Shown here: positions 1-8,047 of the stretch, piece after piece
Layout: each line of letters starts with the position of its first letter
How positions within the stretch are numbered: the first letter of the stretch is position 1
DNA from: Paenibacillus gyeongsangnamensis
Lineage (GTDB): Bacteria; Bacillota; Bacilli; Paenibacillales; NBRC-103111
NCBI RefSeq assembly: GCF_027533625.1
Contig: NZ_JAQAGZ010000006.1
Coordinates: 62,001 to 126,000 of the forward strand
Length of the DNA: 64,000 bases
Reading direction: 5' to 3'
Position numbers and translations under genes: made by a program
The notes under the pieces: generated by a model
Seen by the model: the letters and a program-made list of their open reading frames with translations, nothing else
The model's database searches: none
Told to the model about the DNA's origin: nothing

Positions 1-181
1 AATGCCTTCTTAGTATGGCAGCGCCTTTCCATCGCTATACGAGGGGCATCAGTTTAGAAAAGACTATTCGGAAAAGGCGGATCTGTGGTAAAATAGGTAT
101 ATTGATCTATGTATATCATGATACTTTAGGACCATATCCATTCGCTTCATGCTCCCAATTCCTATAAAGGTGTGATGCCTC

Positions 182-586
182 ATGACCCTTCTCAAGGTTG
201 CGAACTGTCCGAGCTGCGGCAAAGTATTTCAAAAAAACCTTCGAAACCTTTGCCAAGCATGCATTGATAGCTACGAGCACGATTTCAACGCATGTTATTC
301 TTATTTGCGAGACCACCGGAAGGCGGCCAATGCCGAACTGTCGAACGCAACGGGCGTTAGCGAAAGCCGAATTCTCGGCTTTATTAAGGAGAATAAGCTG
401 CTGCTCAGCCAATATCCGAATTTGCATTATACCTGCGGCTCCTGCCGGAAGCCGATACGGCAAAATCAGCTCTGCGCCGACTGCCGCTGCAGAATTACCC
501 GGGACATCAACCTGCTCAAAGAGCAGGAGGCGAAGAAGCTCGAACGCGGTACCGGGTTCCAAATCCGCGATCGTTTCCAGCGGTAA
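182..586 (+). CDS. yvyF: YvyF-like flagellar-region zinc-finger protein
   Basis: A 134-residue protein with two pairs of CxxC zinc ligands: C9/C12 with C24/C27 at the N-terminus, and C85/C88 with C98/C101 near the C-terminus. Between them (about residues 45-75) is a helix-turn-helix-like segment resembling a MerR-type DNA-binding region. This architecture fits the YvyF family, which in Bacillus lies between comF and flgM at the flagellar locus. The family's function is not established, although a regulatory role is often assumed. The ATG follows an AAAGGTG ribosome site. A terminator follows directly, so the gene ends its transcript and no flagellar gene is visible downstream. Confidence 0.75.
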   Translation: MTLLKVANCPSCGKVFQKNLRNLCQACIDSYEHDFNACYSYLRDHRKAANAELSNATGVSESRILGFIKENKLLLSQYPNLHYTCGSCRKPIRQNQLCADCRCRITRDINLLKEQEAKKLERGTGFQIRDRFQR

Positions 587-600
587 TCCGCCAGGCAGCG

Positions 601-625
601 ATCCCCTCCAAAGAGGGGATTTTTC
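601..625 (+). terminator. Rho-independent terminator after yvyF-like gene
   Basis: The arms ATCCCCTC and GAGGGGAT close a 5-base loop and are followed by a T-run at 620-624. Repeat copy 1 starts three bases later. Confidence 0.85.
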
Positions 626-627
626 CG

Positions 628-730
628 GTTGATAAGAATTTATAAGTTTTCGTGGGCTTATAGCTTCGCATCAACCTTGATAAACGCGCTGGTTCTTGTA
701 AGACAAGGACGGCGTAGCCGTTTATCCTGG
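628..730 (+). repeat. Terminator-associated repeat, copy 1
   Basis: A 103-bp element beginning GTTGATAAG and ending TTTATCCTGG. It folds into two hairpins. The first has outer arms GTTGAT/ATCAAC and inner arms TATAAG/CTTATA. The second has outer arms GATAAACG/CGTTTATC and apical arms GTTCTTGT/ACAAGGAC, with one G-U pair. It lies in the 587-920 gene-free interval, which otherwise holds the preceding terminator and a possible promoter for the cupredoxin gene. Confidence 0.9.
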
Positions 731-859
731 TTGAACGGTTTTTGTTGTTCGTTCCCATTTATGCTAAAATAGCAAAGGAGCTGCAGCCTGTCCTGGCAAA
801 ACTATGAAATTTGTCACAAATTTTTCACCTGTATAACGGGAAAGGGCATGTGTAAACAG

Positions 860-888
860 CTGACGATTTTGTACAATAAGACTATACG
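860..888 (+). promoter_or_regulatory. Possible sigma-A promoter of the cupredoxin gene
   Basis: CTGACG (860-865) and TATACG (883-888) are separated by 17 bases and lie 32 bases before the start codon. Both hexamers are imperfect, so this is a weak call. Confidence 0.35.
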
Positions 889-920
889 TCAAAGAGGTAA
901 ACAGTAAGGGGTGAATATCG

Positions 921-1298
921 ATGCAAAAATGGATCATGTTTTCGTTGTTCCTTATTGCCTGTCTGCTCGGTGCGGGAGTGCTGTTCCAGAATGTCTCCCT
1001 CAGACAAGCGGAGCAAGCCAGCCAAGCGGCGGAAGGCCCAACTTTGAAATTCGTGGCAACGAACTATCAATTCGATCAACCGGAATATACGGTTAAGGCC
1101 GGCCAGAAGGTGAAGGTATCCTTGCTAAACAAAGAAGGCCTTCATGCTTTGGAAATCGTTGGCTTGAACGTCAAATTGGACAATAACACCAAGACGGCGG
1201 ACGTAACTTTCGACAAGCCGGGCACGTATGAAGTACACTGTGTGCTGCCTTGCGGTCCGGGACATCCGAACATGAAGACGAAGCTGGTTGTACAATAA
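921..1298 (+). CDS. Small membrane-anchored cupredoxin with a CuA-type site
   Basis: A 125-residue protein with one N-terminal hydrophobic segment (about residues 5-22, signal anchor) followed by a cupredoxin fold. The ligand motif is complete for a binuclear CuA centre as in cytochrome c oxidase subunit II: His75, then Cys107, Cys111, His115 and Met118 with the canonical C-x3-C-x3-H-x2-M spacing. The two-helix membrane hairpin of subunit II is absent and no oxidase genes are nearby. It may be an extracytoplasmic electron carrier or copper-handling protein. The gene is monocistronic and ends at a strong terminator. The ATG is preceded by a GGGGTG ribosome site. Confidence 0.75.
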   Translation: MQKWIMFSLFLIACLLGAGVLFQNVSLRQAEQASQAAEGPTLKFVATNYQFDQPEYTVKAGQKVKVSLLNKEGLHALEIVGLNVKLDNNTKTADVTFDKPGTYEVHCVLPCGPGHPNMKTKLVVQ

Positions 1299-1307
1299 AG
1301 CAGGACC

Positions 1308-1351
1308 GGGAAGGAAGCCGGAGGCCTAAGCCTCTTGCTTCCTTTTTTTTT
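1308..1351 (+). terminator. Terminator after the cupredoxin gene
   Basis: GGAAGC and GCTTCC arms with an inner GAGGC/GCCTC helix are followed by a run of nine T. Confidence 0.85.
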
Positions 1352-1483
1352 GTTTTTAAGCTTCACTTCAATTCCATGGCCGACAGCCCCTCCTTGGGAA
1401 TATTTTGCCCGAAAAGCGTCAACACTGATTATCAGTGCTTGCAACTCATTTACAGTTTCCGATCAGGAGGGGTAGATCAGGTT

Positions 1484-2662
1484 ATGACCAGCAAGATAGG
1501 TAGAACGCTATTGGCTATTCAGCTTCTTCTCATGGTCGCGATGCCGGCGGCATATGCTGAAGAAGGCAAAGGAGCCCCGCCGATTGACTTGGCGCCGGGC
1601 GCAACCTCGGCGGCGGTCATTGATGCGGATAGCGGAACGCTCATTTATGAGAAGAATAAAGACGCCAAGCTGCCTCCGGCCAGCATTACCAAGATCATGA
1701 CGATGCTGCTGATCATGGAAGCACTGGACGAAGGCAAGATCAAGATGGACGAGAAAGTGCGCACCAGCGAATATGCGGCCTCTATGGGCGGATCGCAAAT
1801 TTTTCTGGAGCCCGGCGAAGAGATGACGGTTCAGGATATGCTTAAAGGCATTGCGATGGCTTCGGGCAACGATGCATCGGTCGCGATGGCGGAGAAGCTG
1901 GCGGGCTCGGAAGAAGCTTTCGTACGGATGATGAATGAGCGCTCAGCACAGCTGGGGATGAAGAATACCCATTTCTCCAATCCGAACGGTCTGCCTGCCG
2001 AAAGTCATTACTCCTCGGCCTACGACATTGCCTTGATGTCGAAGGAGCTGATGAAGCATGAAGAAATCACGCAATTTACTGGGGTGTATCAGGACTACTT
2101 GCGCAAGGATACGCCAAAGCCGTTCTGGCTCGTCAACACCAATAAACTGGTACGGTTCTATTCCGGAGCGGACGGGCTCAAGACGGGATATACGAGCGAA
2201 GCGAAGTTTTGCCTGAGCGCGACGGCGAAGCGCGATAATTTCCGGATCATCGCGGTCGTCATGGGCGAACCGGATACGAAGACACGGAACGCGGAAGTGA
2301 CGAAGCTGTTCGATTACTCGTTCTCGCAGTACACGAATCTTCCGATTTATAAGACCGGAGACACGATGGGCGAGCTGAAAATCAGCAAAGGCGAGGTGCC
2401 GATCGTGCAGCTGACCGCAAAGCATCCGTACAGCGTGCTGCTCAAGAAAGGCGAGGCTGCGAACGGCATCCGCCATGAGGTGCAGCTGAACCCTGAGCTC
2501 AAGGCTCCGATTGCAACAGGTCAGAATGTCGGCAAGCTCGTTGTGTACAGGGGGGATCAGATTCTGAAGGAATTTGCCCTGGAATCGCCAGTGGAAGTGA
2601 AAAAAGCCGGCTTCTGGACGCTCACGAAACGAACGGCCAAACGATTGTTCTTCATCGACTAG
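1484..2662 (+). CDS. dacF: D-alanyl-D-alanine carboxypeptidase DacF
   Basis: A 392-residue penicillin-binding protein of the S11 family that trims the terminal D-Ala from peptidoglycan stem peptides. A signal peptide occupies about residues 1-25, ending AYA. The catalytic motifs are in order: S67-I-T-K70, S127-G-N129 and K233-T-G235. A C-terminal beta-rich domain and an amphipathic tail would anchor it to the membrane. Immediate linkage to spoIIAA-spoIIAB-sigF identifies it as DacF, which opens the spoIIA locus in Bacillus. The ATG at 1484 is chosen because GGAGGGG stands 11 bases upstream and the protein then starts at its signal peptide. A hairpin after the stop may partly separate it from spoIIAA. 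Confidence 0.9.
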   Translation: MTSKIGRTLLAIQLLLMVAMPAAYAEEGKGAPPIDLAPGATSAAVIDADSGTLIYEKNKDAKLPPASITKIMTMLLIMEALDEGKIKMDEKVRTSEYAASMGGSQIFLEPGEEMTVQDMLKGIAMASGNDASVAMAEKLAGSEEAFVRMMNERSAQLGMKNTHFSNPNGLPAESHYSSAYDIALMSKELMKHEEITQFTGVYQDYLRKDTPKPFWLVNTNKLVRFYSGADGLKTGYTSEAKFCLSATAKRDNFRIIAVVMGEPDTKTRNAEVTKLFDYSFSQYTNLPIYKTGDTMGELKISKGEVPIVQLTAKHPYSVLLKKGEAANGIRHEVQLNPELKAPIATGQNVGKLVVYRGDQILKEFALESPVEVKKAGFWTLTKRTAKRLFFID

Positions 2663-2691
2663 GGTACGAACGACAGCCATCCGACATCCGA

Positions 2692-2728
2692 GACAACCCC
2701 GAAGGCGAACCGCTTCTTCGGGGTTGTC
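2692..2728 (+). terminator. Strong hairpin between dacF and spoIIAA
   Basis: ACAACCCCGAAG pairs with CTTCGGGGTTGT. Only a short T-poor tail follows, so it may be a leaky terminator. Confidence 0.6.
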
Positions 2729-2831
2729 CGTCTTCACCGCTCCGGCGGCGGCCCGGTTTCATGCGCCGCTTTCTGCGCAATGTGTCGCTTTTCTTCAAAA
2801 TGTCGCGCATTTCTTCTAGTTTTGTCGGGGG

Positions 2832-2859
2832 GCAGGAAAAGCCTTCCTTAGCGTAGAAA
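2832..2859 (+). promoter_or_regulatory. Candidate sigma-H promoter of spoIIAA-spoIIAB-sigF
   Basis: GCAGGAAAA (2832-2840), 12 bases, then GTAGAAA (2853-2859) matches the sigma-H pattern RnAGGAwww-N11-12-RnnGAAT at all but the last position. In Bacillus the spoIIA operon is transcribed by sigma-H, which supports the call. Confidence 0.5.
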
Positions 2860-2892
2860 TGAGTGTGCAGAAAAGGAAGGAGTGAGCAGCAC

Positions 2893-3246
2893 TTGAGTTT
2901 ACATATCGAGCTGGAGCATTACCGGAAAGCGCTGATTGTCCGGCTTGCCGGGGAGCTGGACCATCATACGGCCGAGACGGTGAAGACCCGAATGGAAGAA
3001 GCGATTCTGCGGGGCCACAGCAGCCATATCATTCTAAGCCTCAAGGATTTGACCTTTATGGACAGCTCCGGGCTGGGCGTTATTCTGGGCCGTTACAAGC
3101 AAATTACGGCCAAGGGCGGCAAGATGGTCGTATGCGATGTCGGTGCAAGTGTCTACCGCTTGTTTGAAATGTCAGGATTGTTCAAGATCTTGTCCATCCA
3201 AGAGAACGAAAGACAAGCGATCCAAAGTCTGGAGGTCGTATCATGA
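2893..3246 (+). CDS. spoIIAA: Anti-sigma F factor antagonist SpoIIAA
   Basis: A 117-residue STAS-domain protein that frees sigma F in the forespore by binding SpoIIAB when unphosphorylated. The phosphorylation motif D57-S58-S59-G60 is intact, with Ser58 at the same number as in B. subtilis. The TTG start at 2893 is chosen because AAGGAAGGAG lies just upstream and the protein then has the family length. Its stop overlaps the spoIIAB start by four bases (ATGA), so translation is coupled. Confidence 0.95.
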   Translation: MSLHIELEHYRKALIVRLAGELDHHTAETVKTRMEEAILRGHSSHIILSLKDLTFMDSSGLGVILGRYKQITAKGGKMVVCDVGASVYRLFEMSGLFKILSIQENERQAIQSLEVVS

Positions 3247-3689
3247 GTGAACGGAATTTTATGTCGCTGCAATTTGCCAGCCGGTCGGAGAACGAATCGT
3301 TTGCCCGCGTGACCGTTGCGGCCTTCGTGTCCCAGTTGGATCCCACCCTGGATGAATTGACCGATATTAAAACGGTCGTCTCCGAAGCGGTGACGAATGC
3401 GATTATCCACGGCTACGATAACTCGCCCGATGGGATTGTGACCATCTCCGCCGAAATCGAGCAGGACATGGTCCGCATTACGGTAACGGATCAGGGAGCA
3501 GGCATTGAGGATCTGGAGCTGGCCAAGCAGCCCCTCTTCACGTCCAAGCCAGAGCTGGAGCGTTCGGGCATGGGCTTCACCATCATGGAGAATTTCATGG
3601 ATGAGGTGGAGGTCGCGACCGAGCTCGGCGTAGGCACGACCATTCGGATGAAGAAGCGGATCGAGTCGAAAAAAGCGTTGTTTAACTAA
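3243..3689 (+). CDS. spoIIAB: Anti-sigma F factor / serine kinase SpoIIAB
   Basis: A 148-residue GHKL-type ATPase that holds sigma F inactive and phosphorylates SpoIIAA. The ATP site shows an N-box with Glu48 and Asn52, a G1 box D83-Q-G-A-G87 and a G2 region around residues 108-113. It is the second gene of the spoIIA operon, overlapping spoIIAA by four bases and lying 68 bases before sigF. Confidence 0.96.
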   Translation: MSERNFMSLQFASRSENESFARVTVAAFVSQLDPTLDELTDIKTVVSEAVTNAIIHGYDNSPDGIVTISAEIEQDMVRITVTDQGAGIEDLELAKQPLFTSKPELERSGMGFTIMENFMDEVEVATELGVGTTIRMKKRIESKKALFN

Positions 3690-3757
3690 AAAAGGGAATG
3701 CGGTACGGTTCAACCAAATTTGCGCACGGATGTGCGGCAATTTAGGGGATTGATCAT

Positions 3758-4513
3758 ATGGATGTGGATTTGAAGCATGCTTCTCACAGCTATTTGGACG
3801 ATGCCGAGGTCAAACGGCTGATTGCATTGAGCCAGTCCGGCGATGCGCTTGCCCGCGAGACTTTGGTTAACTGCAATATTCGATTGGTTTGGTCCGTCGT
3901 GCAGCGGTTTCTTAACCGCGGCTATGAGGCGGAGGATTTGTTTCAAATCGGGTGCATCGGCCTGCTCAAATCGGTCGATAAATTCGATCTTTCCTACGAC
4001 GTGAAGTTCTCAACCTATGCCGTTCCGATGATTATCGGGGAAATTCAGCGTTTCCTCCGCGACGACGGCACGCTGAAGGTCAGCCGCTCTCTCAAGGAGC
4101 TGGCCAACCGGATCCGGAAGACGAAGGACGAGCTGTCGAAGCGCAACGGAAGGCTTCCTACGATCAAAGAGGTGGCGGAGGAGCTCCAAATTACGCCGGA
4201 GGACGTCGTCTTCGCCCAGGAAGCGAATAAACCGTTGTCTTCGATCCATGAAACCGTCTTCGAGAACGACGGCGATCCCATCACCTTGATGGATCAAATT
4301 GCGGACGAAGGCCAGGATAAATGGTTTGATAAGCTGGCGCTCAATGAGGCCATCGGCTCGCTTAGCGAGAGGGAACGGCTTATCGTTTACCTCCGCTACT
4401 TCCGCGATCAAACCCAGTCCGAGGTAGCGAACCGCCTCGGCATCTCCCAGGTTCAGGTTTCCCGGTTAGAGAAGAAAATACTTCAATCCATAAAAGACCA
4501 GATAGCCCAATGA
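3758..4513 (+). CDS. sigF: RNA polymerase sigma factor SigF (forespore)
   Basis: A 251-residue sigma-70 family factor of the SigF/SigG/SigB group, the first forespore-specific sigma factor. Region 2 (about residues 35-105) carries the core-binding and -10 recognition segment. Region 3 follows, and region 4 ends in a clear helix-turn-helix (about residues 222-245). Operon position after spoIIAA-spoIIAB identifies it as SigF. The terminator stem overlaps the stop codon. Confidence 0.95.
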   Translation: MDVDLKHASHSYLDDAEVKRLIALSQSGDALARETLVNCNIRLVWSVVQRFLNRGYEAEDLFQIGCIGLLKSVDKFDLSYDVKFSTYAVPMIIGEIQRFLRDDGTLKVSRSLKELANRIRKTKDELSKRNGRLPTIKEVAEELQITPEDVVFAQEANKPLSSIHETVFENDGDPITLMDQIADEGQDKWFDKLALNEAIGSLSERERLIVYLRYFRDQTQSEVANRLGISQVQVSRLEKKILQSIKDQIAQ

Positions 4514-4531
4514 GCTGTCTGGTCTTTTTTT
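4493..4531 (+). terminator. Terminator of the spoIIA operon
   Basis: AAAGACCAGA pairs with TCTGGTCTTT across the sigF stop and is followed by a T-run that ends at 4531, immediately before repeat copy 2. Confidence 0.9.
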
Positions 4532-4632
4532 GTTGATAAAAATTTATAAGTTTTCATAGCTTATAGCTTCGCATCAACCTTGGTAAACACGCTGGTCTTG
4601 TAAGACAAGGACGGCGTAGCCGTTTATCCTGG
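4532..4632 (+). repeat. Terminator-associated repeat, copy 2
   Basis: A 101-bp copy abutting the sigF terminator T-run with no gap. It has one-base deletions in the loop of hairpin I and in the apical arm of hairpin II, but both hairpins remain formable. It shares the flanking TTGAAC with copy 1. It lies between two convergent genes. Confidence 0.9.
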
Positions 4633-4646
4633 TTGAACCCGAGCCC

Positions 4647-4859
4647 TTACTTCGCTCTCGTACGGAAATCGTAAGCGAATAGACTGATGCAGTACAAACC
4701 CGCCAGTCCCACAAGCGTATAAATGATGCGGCTTAAACCGGAAGAAACGCGATGCGAGTCCCCGCCGAACAGTGCAGCCACCAGATCCCATTGAAACAAT
4801 CCCACAAGAAGCCAGTTCAGTGCCCCGATGATCACTAACGTCAAAGCCGTCTTAGCCAT
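4647..4859 (-). CDS. DUF378 family small membrane protein (YuzA-like)
   Basis: A 70-residue protein with two transmembrane helices. The N-terminal helix carries the ALNWLLVGL-type signature of DUF378, and a second helix ends in a basic tail. The molecular function of the family is not known. The ATG at 4859 is chosen over a GTG nine bases upstream because AAGGAAGG is 8 bases from it. The gene is convergent with sigF, with repeat copy 2 between them. Confidence 0.8.
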   Translation of the reverse strand: MAKTALTLVIIGALNWLLVGLFQWDLVAALFGGDSHRVSSGLSRIIYTLVGLAGLYCISLFAYDFRTRAK

Positions 4860-4964
4860 ACCTTGCACCTTCCTTGTGTGTAATGGTGTTCTTGGATTTA
4901 TTTTCTGTATCGCTTACCCCCTTTATGCACAGTACGGGAGTGAATTATTGGAAAAGCGTTGAAG

Positions 4965-4994
4965 GTTTACCTGATCTGGTTTTACTTCATACTA
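4965..4994 (+). promoter_or_regulatory. Possible sigma-G promoter of the spoVA genes
   Basis: CATACTA at 4988-4994 is an exact match to the sigma-G -10 consensus and lies 34 bases before the spoVAA start. The -35 region at proper spacing (GTTTAC) is weak. SpoVA operons are sigma-G dependent in Bacillus. Confidence 0.45.
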
Positions 4995-5028
4995 CGGGGA
5001 AAAGGCTGCAGGAGGAGGGACCGCTCCA

Positions 5029-5661
5029 GTGGAGGCTTCTTCTAATCCGGTACTGTACATTCGCATACGCAAAAGGCTGCGCATCCGCCGCGGCGAACCG
5101 GTCCGTCTGGGGCAAATCGCTCAGCTGCTGGCGGAGCCCGAGTACGAAGACAAGCTTTCCGGCATCGTGCTTTACCGGCCGGACGAGCTGGACGGCAGCA
5201 TCGTGTTGATCGATATGCTCCTGATCGTACGCAAGGTGAAAGAGTCGTTTCCTTTTATGAAAATTGAACATTTCGGAGAGCCGCATGGCTTGGTCGAGGT
5301 GGTGGACCGGTATAAAAAGCCGAACGTGCTGCTGATCGCGCTGGTGTGGCTGCTGCTGTTCGTCGGATCGGGTCTGGCGATCATGAACTTTCATGCCGAC
5401 GTATCCATGGCGGAGGTACACCGGCATATTTACAAGCTGCTGACGGGCAGGGAAAGCGAGCACCCGCTTCTGCTTCAGATTCCGTATTCGATCGGCATCG
5501 GGGCCGGCATGATCATCTTCTTCAACCATCTGTTCAAGAAGAAGTTCAATGAAGAACCGAGTCCCCTCGAGGTCGAGATGTTCATGTACCAAGAGAGCGT
5601 CAATCACTATGTGATTGCCGAAGAATATCTCAAGATAAATGAGAAGGAGGGGTCGTCTTGA
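5029..5661 (+). CDS. spoVAA: Stage V sporulation protein AA
   Basis: A 210-residue SpoVAA homologue. It has an N-terminal soluble domain (about residues 8-95), a transmembrane helix (98-118) and a second hydrophobic segment (about 148-168). SpoVA proteins form the inner-membrane channel that moves dipicolinic acid into the forespore and out on germination. The start is GTG with AGGAGGGA about 10 bases upstream. It overlaps spoVAB by four bases. Confidence 0.88.
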   Translation: MEASSNPVLYIRIRKRLRIRRGEPVRLGQIAQLLAEPEYEDKLSGIVLYRPDELDGSIVLIDMLLIVRKVKESFPFMKIEHFGEPHGLVEVVDRYKKPNVLLIALVWLLLFVGSGLAIMNFHADVSMAEVHRHIYKLLTGRESEHPLLLQIPYSIGIGAGMIIFFNHLFKKKFNEEPSPLEVEMFMYQESVNHYVIAEEYLKINEKEGSS

Positions 5662-6083
5662 CCTTGCTGCTGGCCATCGTCGTGCTCGTGTTTATCGGGT
5701 TTGCCGGCGGCGTCGCGGTCGGCAGCGGAATGGTCGCTTTCCTGGTGGTGCTCGATATCATTCCGCGCCTGGCCCAGATCACAAGCTCCTTCAAGCAGAT
5801 ACGTAAATATGAAGGAGCGGTCGTGCTGGGATCGCTTTTTTTTACTCTGACGGACATATTCCAATGGGTTTACAGATTATTCCCGCTGTCCGCCTCCTTG
5901 TTCGGTCTGCTCGCAGGCTGTTTTGTCGGCATGCTGGCCGCTGCGCTGACGGAAGTGATCAACGTGCTGCCGATTCTGGCGAAACGGATCGGAATGGAGG
6001 GATATATGCTATGGCTTCTGATGGCCATGATTTTCGGCAAAGTATTCGGCTCCTTGATCGATTGGCTGCATGTTTTAGGCTGA
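5658..6083 (+). CDS. spoVAB: Stage V sporulation protein AB
   Basis: A 141-residue integral membrane protein with about four hydrophobic helices, recognised as SpoVAB by sequence character and by position after spoVAA. The TTG start overlaps the spoVAA stop (TTGA), with AGGAGG in the end of spoVAA. The next gene is spoVAF rather than spoVAC, so the core channel genes spoVAC, spoVAD and spoVAE are not in this operon. Confidence 0.88.
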   Translation: MTLLLAIVVLVFIGFAGGVAVGSGMVAFLVVLDIIPRLAQITSSFKQIRKYEGAVVLGSLFFTLTDIFQWVYRLFPLSASLFGLLAGCFVGMLAAALTEVINVLPILAKRIGMEGYMLWLLMAMIFGKVFGSLIDWLHVLG

Positions 6084-6143
6084 TGCGGGGTACACTGCGT
6101 GGATGATACTTAGGGCAATGGATGAGCGGGAGGAGGAATTGTC

Positions 6144-7913
6144 ATGGTGAAATATAGAGGCATTCGCAAGGCTAAGCTGATTCGAGGCAGCCGCAGGGAA
6201 GAGAGGGAAGAGTCGGCAAAGGAAGAAAACATGGCGGGCGAGGAGCAGATGGAGAAGCTTGAAATCGACGAGAACGGTAACATTCTGGACACCGTTAAAG
6301 ACTCGGACGGTGGAGAGCAGGGGGCCGGGACGCCATCTGCCCGGGAGCCGGAAGCGGATGCGGCGGCTGTGGGGAAGCTGACGCCCGAAACGGGGATTAG
6401 CCGGGACTTCGGAGTGCTGAAGGAAGCACTGGAGGAAGCTGTCGGGCTGTACAGCAGCTTCGATGTCATCTTCCGCGAAATGGTCTTCGGCGGCCAGAAG
6501 ACCGGGATCTTTTATTATAACGGCTTCGCCAAAGACTTCGTGCTGACTTCCATTCTCGAGCGCCTCTCTTATGCCGACCAGATTCATCGTGAAGAACGGG
6601 GGCTCCGAGATGGACCAGGAGGGTACGGCGAGCCTGGGGAGCAGGAAAATGCCGAAGCGAAGCTTGACGTGATCCGGCTGTTTGACGAAGCGCTTATTCC
6701 GCATATCCAAGTCAAGAAGACGGACAAGCTGAAGGAAGCGATCGATAATGTAGCGATGGGCGGAACGGCCTTTTTCTTCGAGGGACAGAAGGAAGCCGTC
6801 CTGGTGGACGCCAAGAGCTTCCCGGTGCGCACCACGCAGGAACCGGACTTGGAACGGGTCGTCCGGGGATCGCGGGACGGCTTCGTCGAGACGCTGCTCA
6901 CGAATGTAACGCTGGTTCGGCGGCGCATTCGCGACCCGAAACTGAAGCTGGAGATTACGCAGGTCGGCACGCGAACCCAGTCGGACGTATGCATCGCTTA
7001 TATTGACGATATTTGCGACGGTCAACTGGTGAAGGACGTGAAGGCTAAGATTAAAGAAGTGAAGGTGGACGGGCTTCCGCTCGCGGAGAAGCAATTGGAA
7101 GAAGCGATCGTCTCCAAGCGCTGGAATCCGTATCCGATGGTTCGGTATTCGGAGCGTCCGGACGTTGTCGCCGCCCATCTGCTGGAGGGACATGTCGTGC
7201 TGTTCGTCGATACGTCGCCGTCGGTGATGATTCTTCCGGCCACATTCTTTCATCACGTTCAGCATGCGGAGGAGTACCGCCAGACGCCGGCAGTGGGAAC
7301 GTATCTCCGCTGGGTCCGGTTCATCGGCATGGCCATGTCTCTGTTCCTGCTGCCGCTCTGGTTTCTGATCGTCACCTCGCCGGAGCTGAAGCCCGCGGGA
7401 CTGGAATTCATCGGACCGCAGAAGGTCGGCAAGATTCCGCTACTCGGTCAATTCCTGATCGCGGAGCTCGGGACGGACCTCATGCGGATGGCCGCGGTGC
7501 ACACGCCGGCGCCTTTGGCTATAGCCATGGGTCTCGTGGCGGGGATACTTATTGGGGACGTGGCGGTCAAGACGGGCTTGTTCGTCAACGAGGTTATCTT
7601 GTACCTGTCGGCCGCCGCGATCGGAACGTTCGCTACGCCAAGCTATGAGCTCAGTCTGGCGAATCGGCTGGCCCGGCTCGGCCTGCTGCTGGCCGCGGCA
7701 TTCTTCAAAGTGCCCGGTTTTGTGCTGGCGTCGACGTTCCTTATCGTCTATCTGGCGCTCCAGCGCTCTTACAATTCCCCTTACCTGTGGCCGTTCATTC
7801 CGTTCAACGCCCGAGCCTTGTACGGTGTTATGGTGCGGAGGCCGTTCATGTCCATGCGGCATCGGATGAGCCTGACGAAACCGCAGGACGGAACGAGGCA
7901 GCCGCAGTCGTGA
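6144..7913 (+). CDS. spoVAF: Spore germination protein SpoVAF (GerA family)
   Basis: A 589-residue GerA/SpoVAF-type membrane protein. A charged, glutamate-rich N-terminal extension covers about residues 1-85. The cytoplasmic GerA-N-like domain follows (about 90-385). The C-terminal half holds about five transmembrane helices. Position after spoVAA-spoVAB and before lysA matches SpoVAF in B. subtilis. The ATG has GGAGGAAT upstream. Family length is about 490, so the acidic N-terminal region is extra. Confidence 0.87.
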   Translation: MVKYRGIRKAKLIRGSRREEREESAKEENMAGEEQMEKLEIDENGNILDTVKDSDGGEQGAGTPSAREPEADAAAVGKLTPETGISRDFGVLKEALEEAVGLYSSFDVIFREMVFGGQKTGIFYYNGFAKDFVLTSILERLSYADQIHREERGLRDGPGGYGEPGEQENAEAKLDVIRLFDEALIPHIQVKKTDKLKEAIDNVAMGGTAFFFEGQKEAVLVDAKSFPVRTTQEPDLERVVRGSRDGFVETLLTNVTLVRRRIRDPKLKLEITQVGTRTQSDVCIAYIDDICDGQLVKDVKAKIKEVKVDGLPLAEKQLEEAIVSKRWNPYPMVRYSERPDVVAAHLLEGHVVLFVDTSPSVMILPATFFHHVQHAEEYRQTPAVGTYLRWVRFIGMAMSLFLLPLWFLIVTSPELKPAGLEFIGPQKVGKIPLLGQFLIAELGTDLMRMAAVHTPAPLAIAMGLVAGILIGDVAVKTGLFVNEVILYLSAAAIGTFATPSYELSLANRLARLGLLLAAAFFKVPGFVLASTFLIVYLALQRSYNSPYLWPFIPFNARALYGVMVRRPFMSMRHRMSLTKPQDGTRQPQS

Positions 7914-7931
7914 CGATCCGTACCCTTGTAT

Positions 7932-7972
7932 GCGGCCTTTTCCCGCCGGTGAGCGGGAGGAGGCCGCTTTTT
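7932..7972 (+). terminator. Terminator after spoVAF
   Basis: GCGGCCT/AGGCCGC outer arms and TCCCGC/GCGGGA inner arms are followed by five T. Confidence 0.9.
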
Positions 7973-8047
7973 GGCTGTTGTCATAACGGGTTCTCCTGTG
8001 TTACTTTAAAAGTAATGTCTTTAAAGGGGAAGAGGGAGTAGAGAGCG

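Noticed and set aside
628..730. Repeat copies as classical MITEs with terminal inverted repeats
   Set aside because: The ends GTTGAT and CCTGG are not inverted repeats of each other and no target duplication is seen.
808..832. Possible redox-regulator site (TTTGTCACAAATTTTTCAC) before the cupredoxin gene
   Set aside because: The half-sites are direct rather than inverted and do not match Fnr or Rex operators well enough.
6075..7265. A 396-codon - strand frame opposite spoVAF
   Set aside because: Antisense to a well-supported germination gene, with low-complexity Arg/His-rich content typical of shadow frames.
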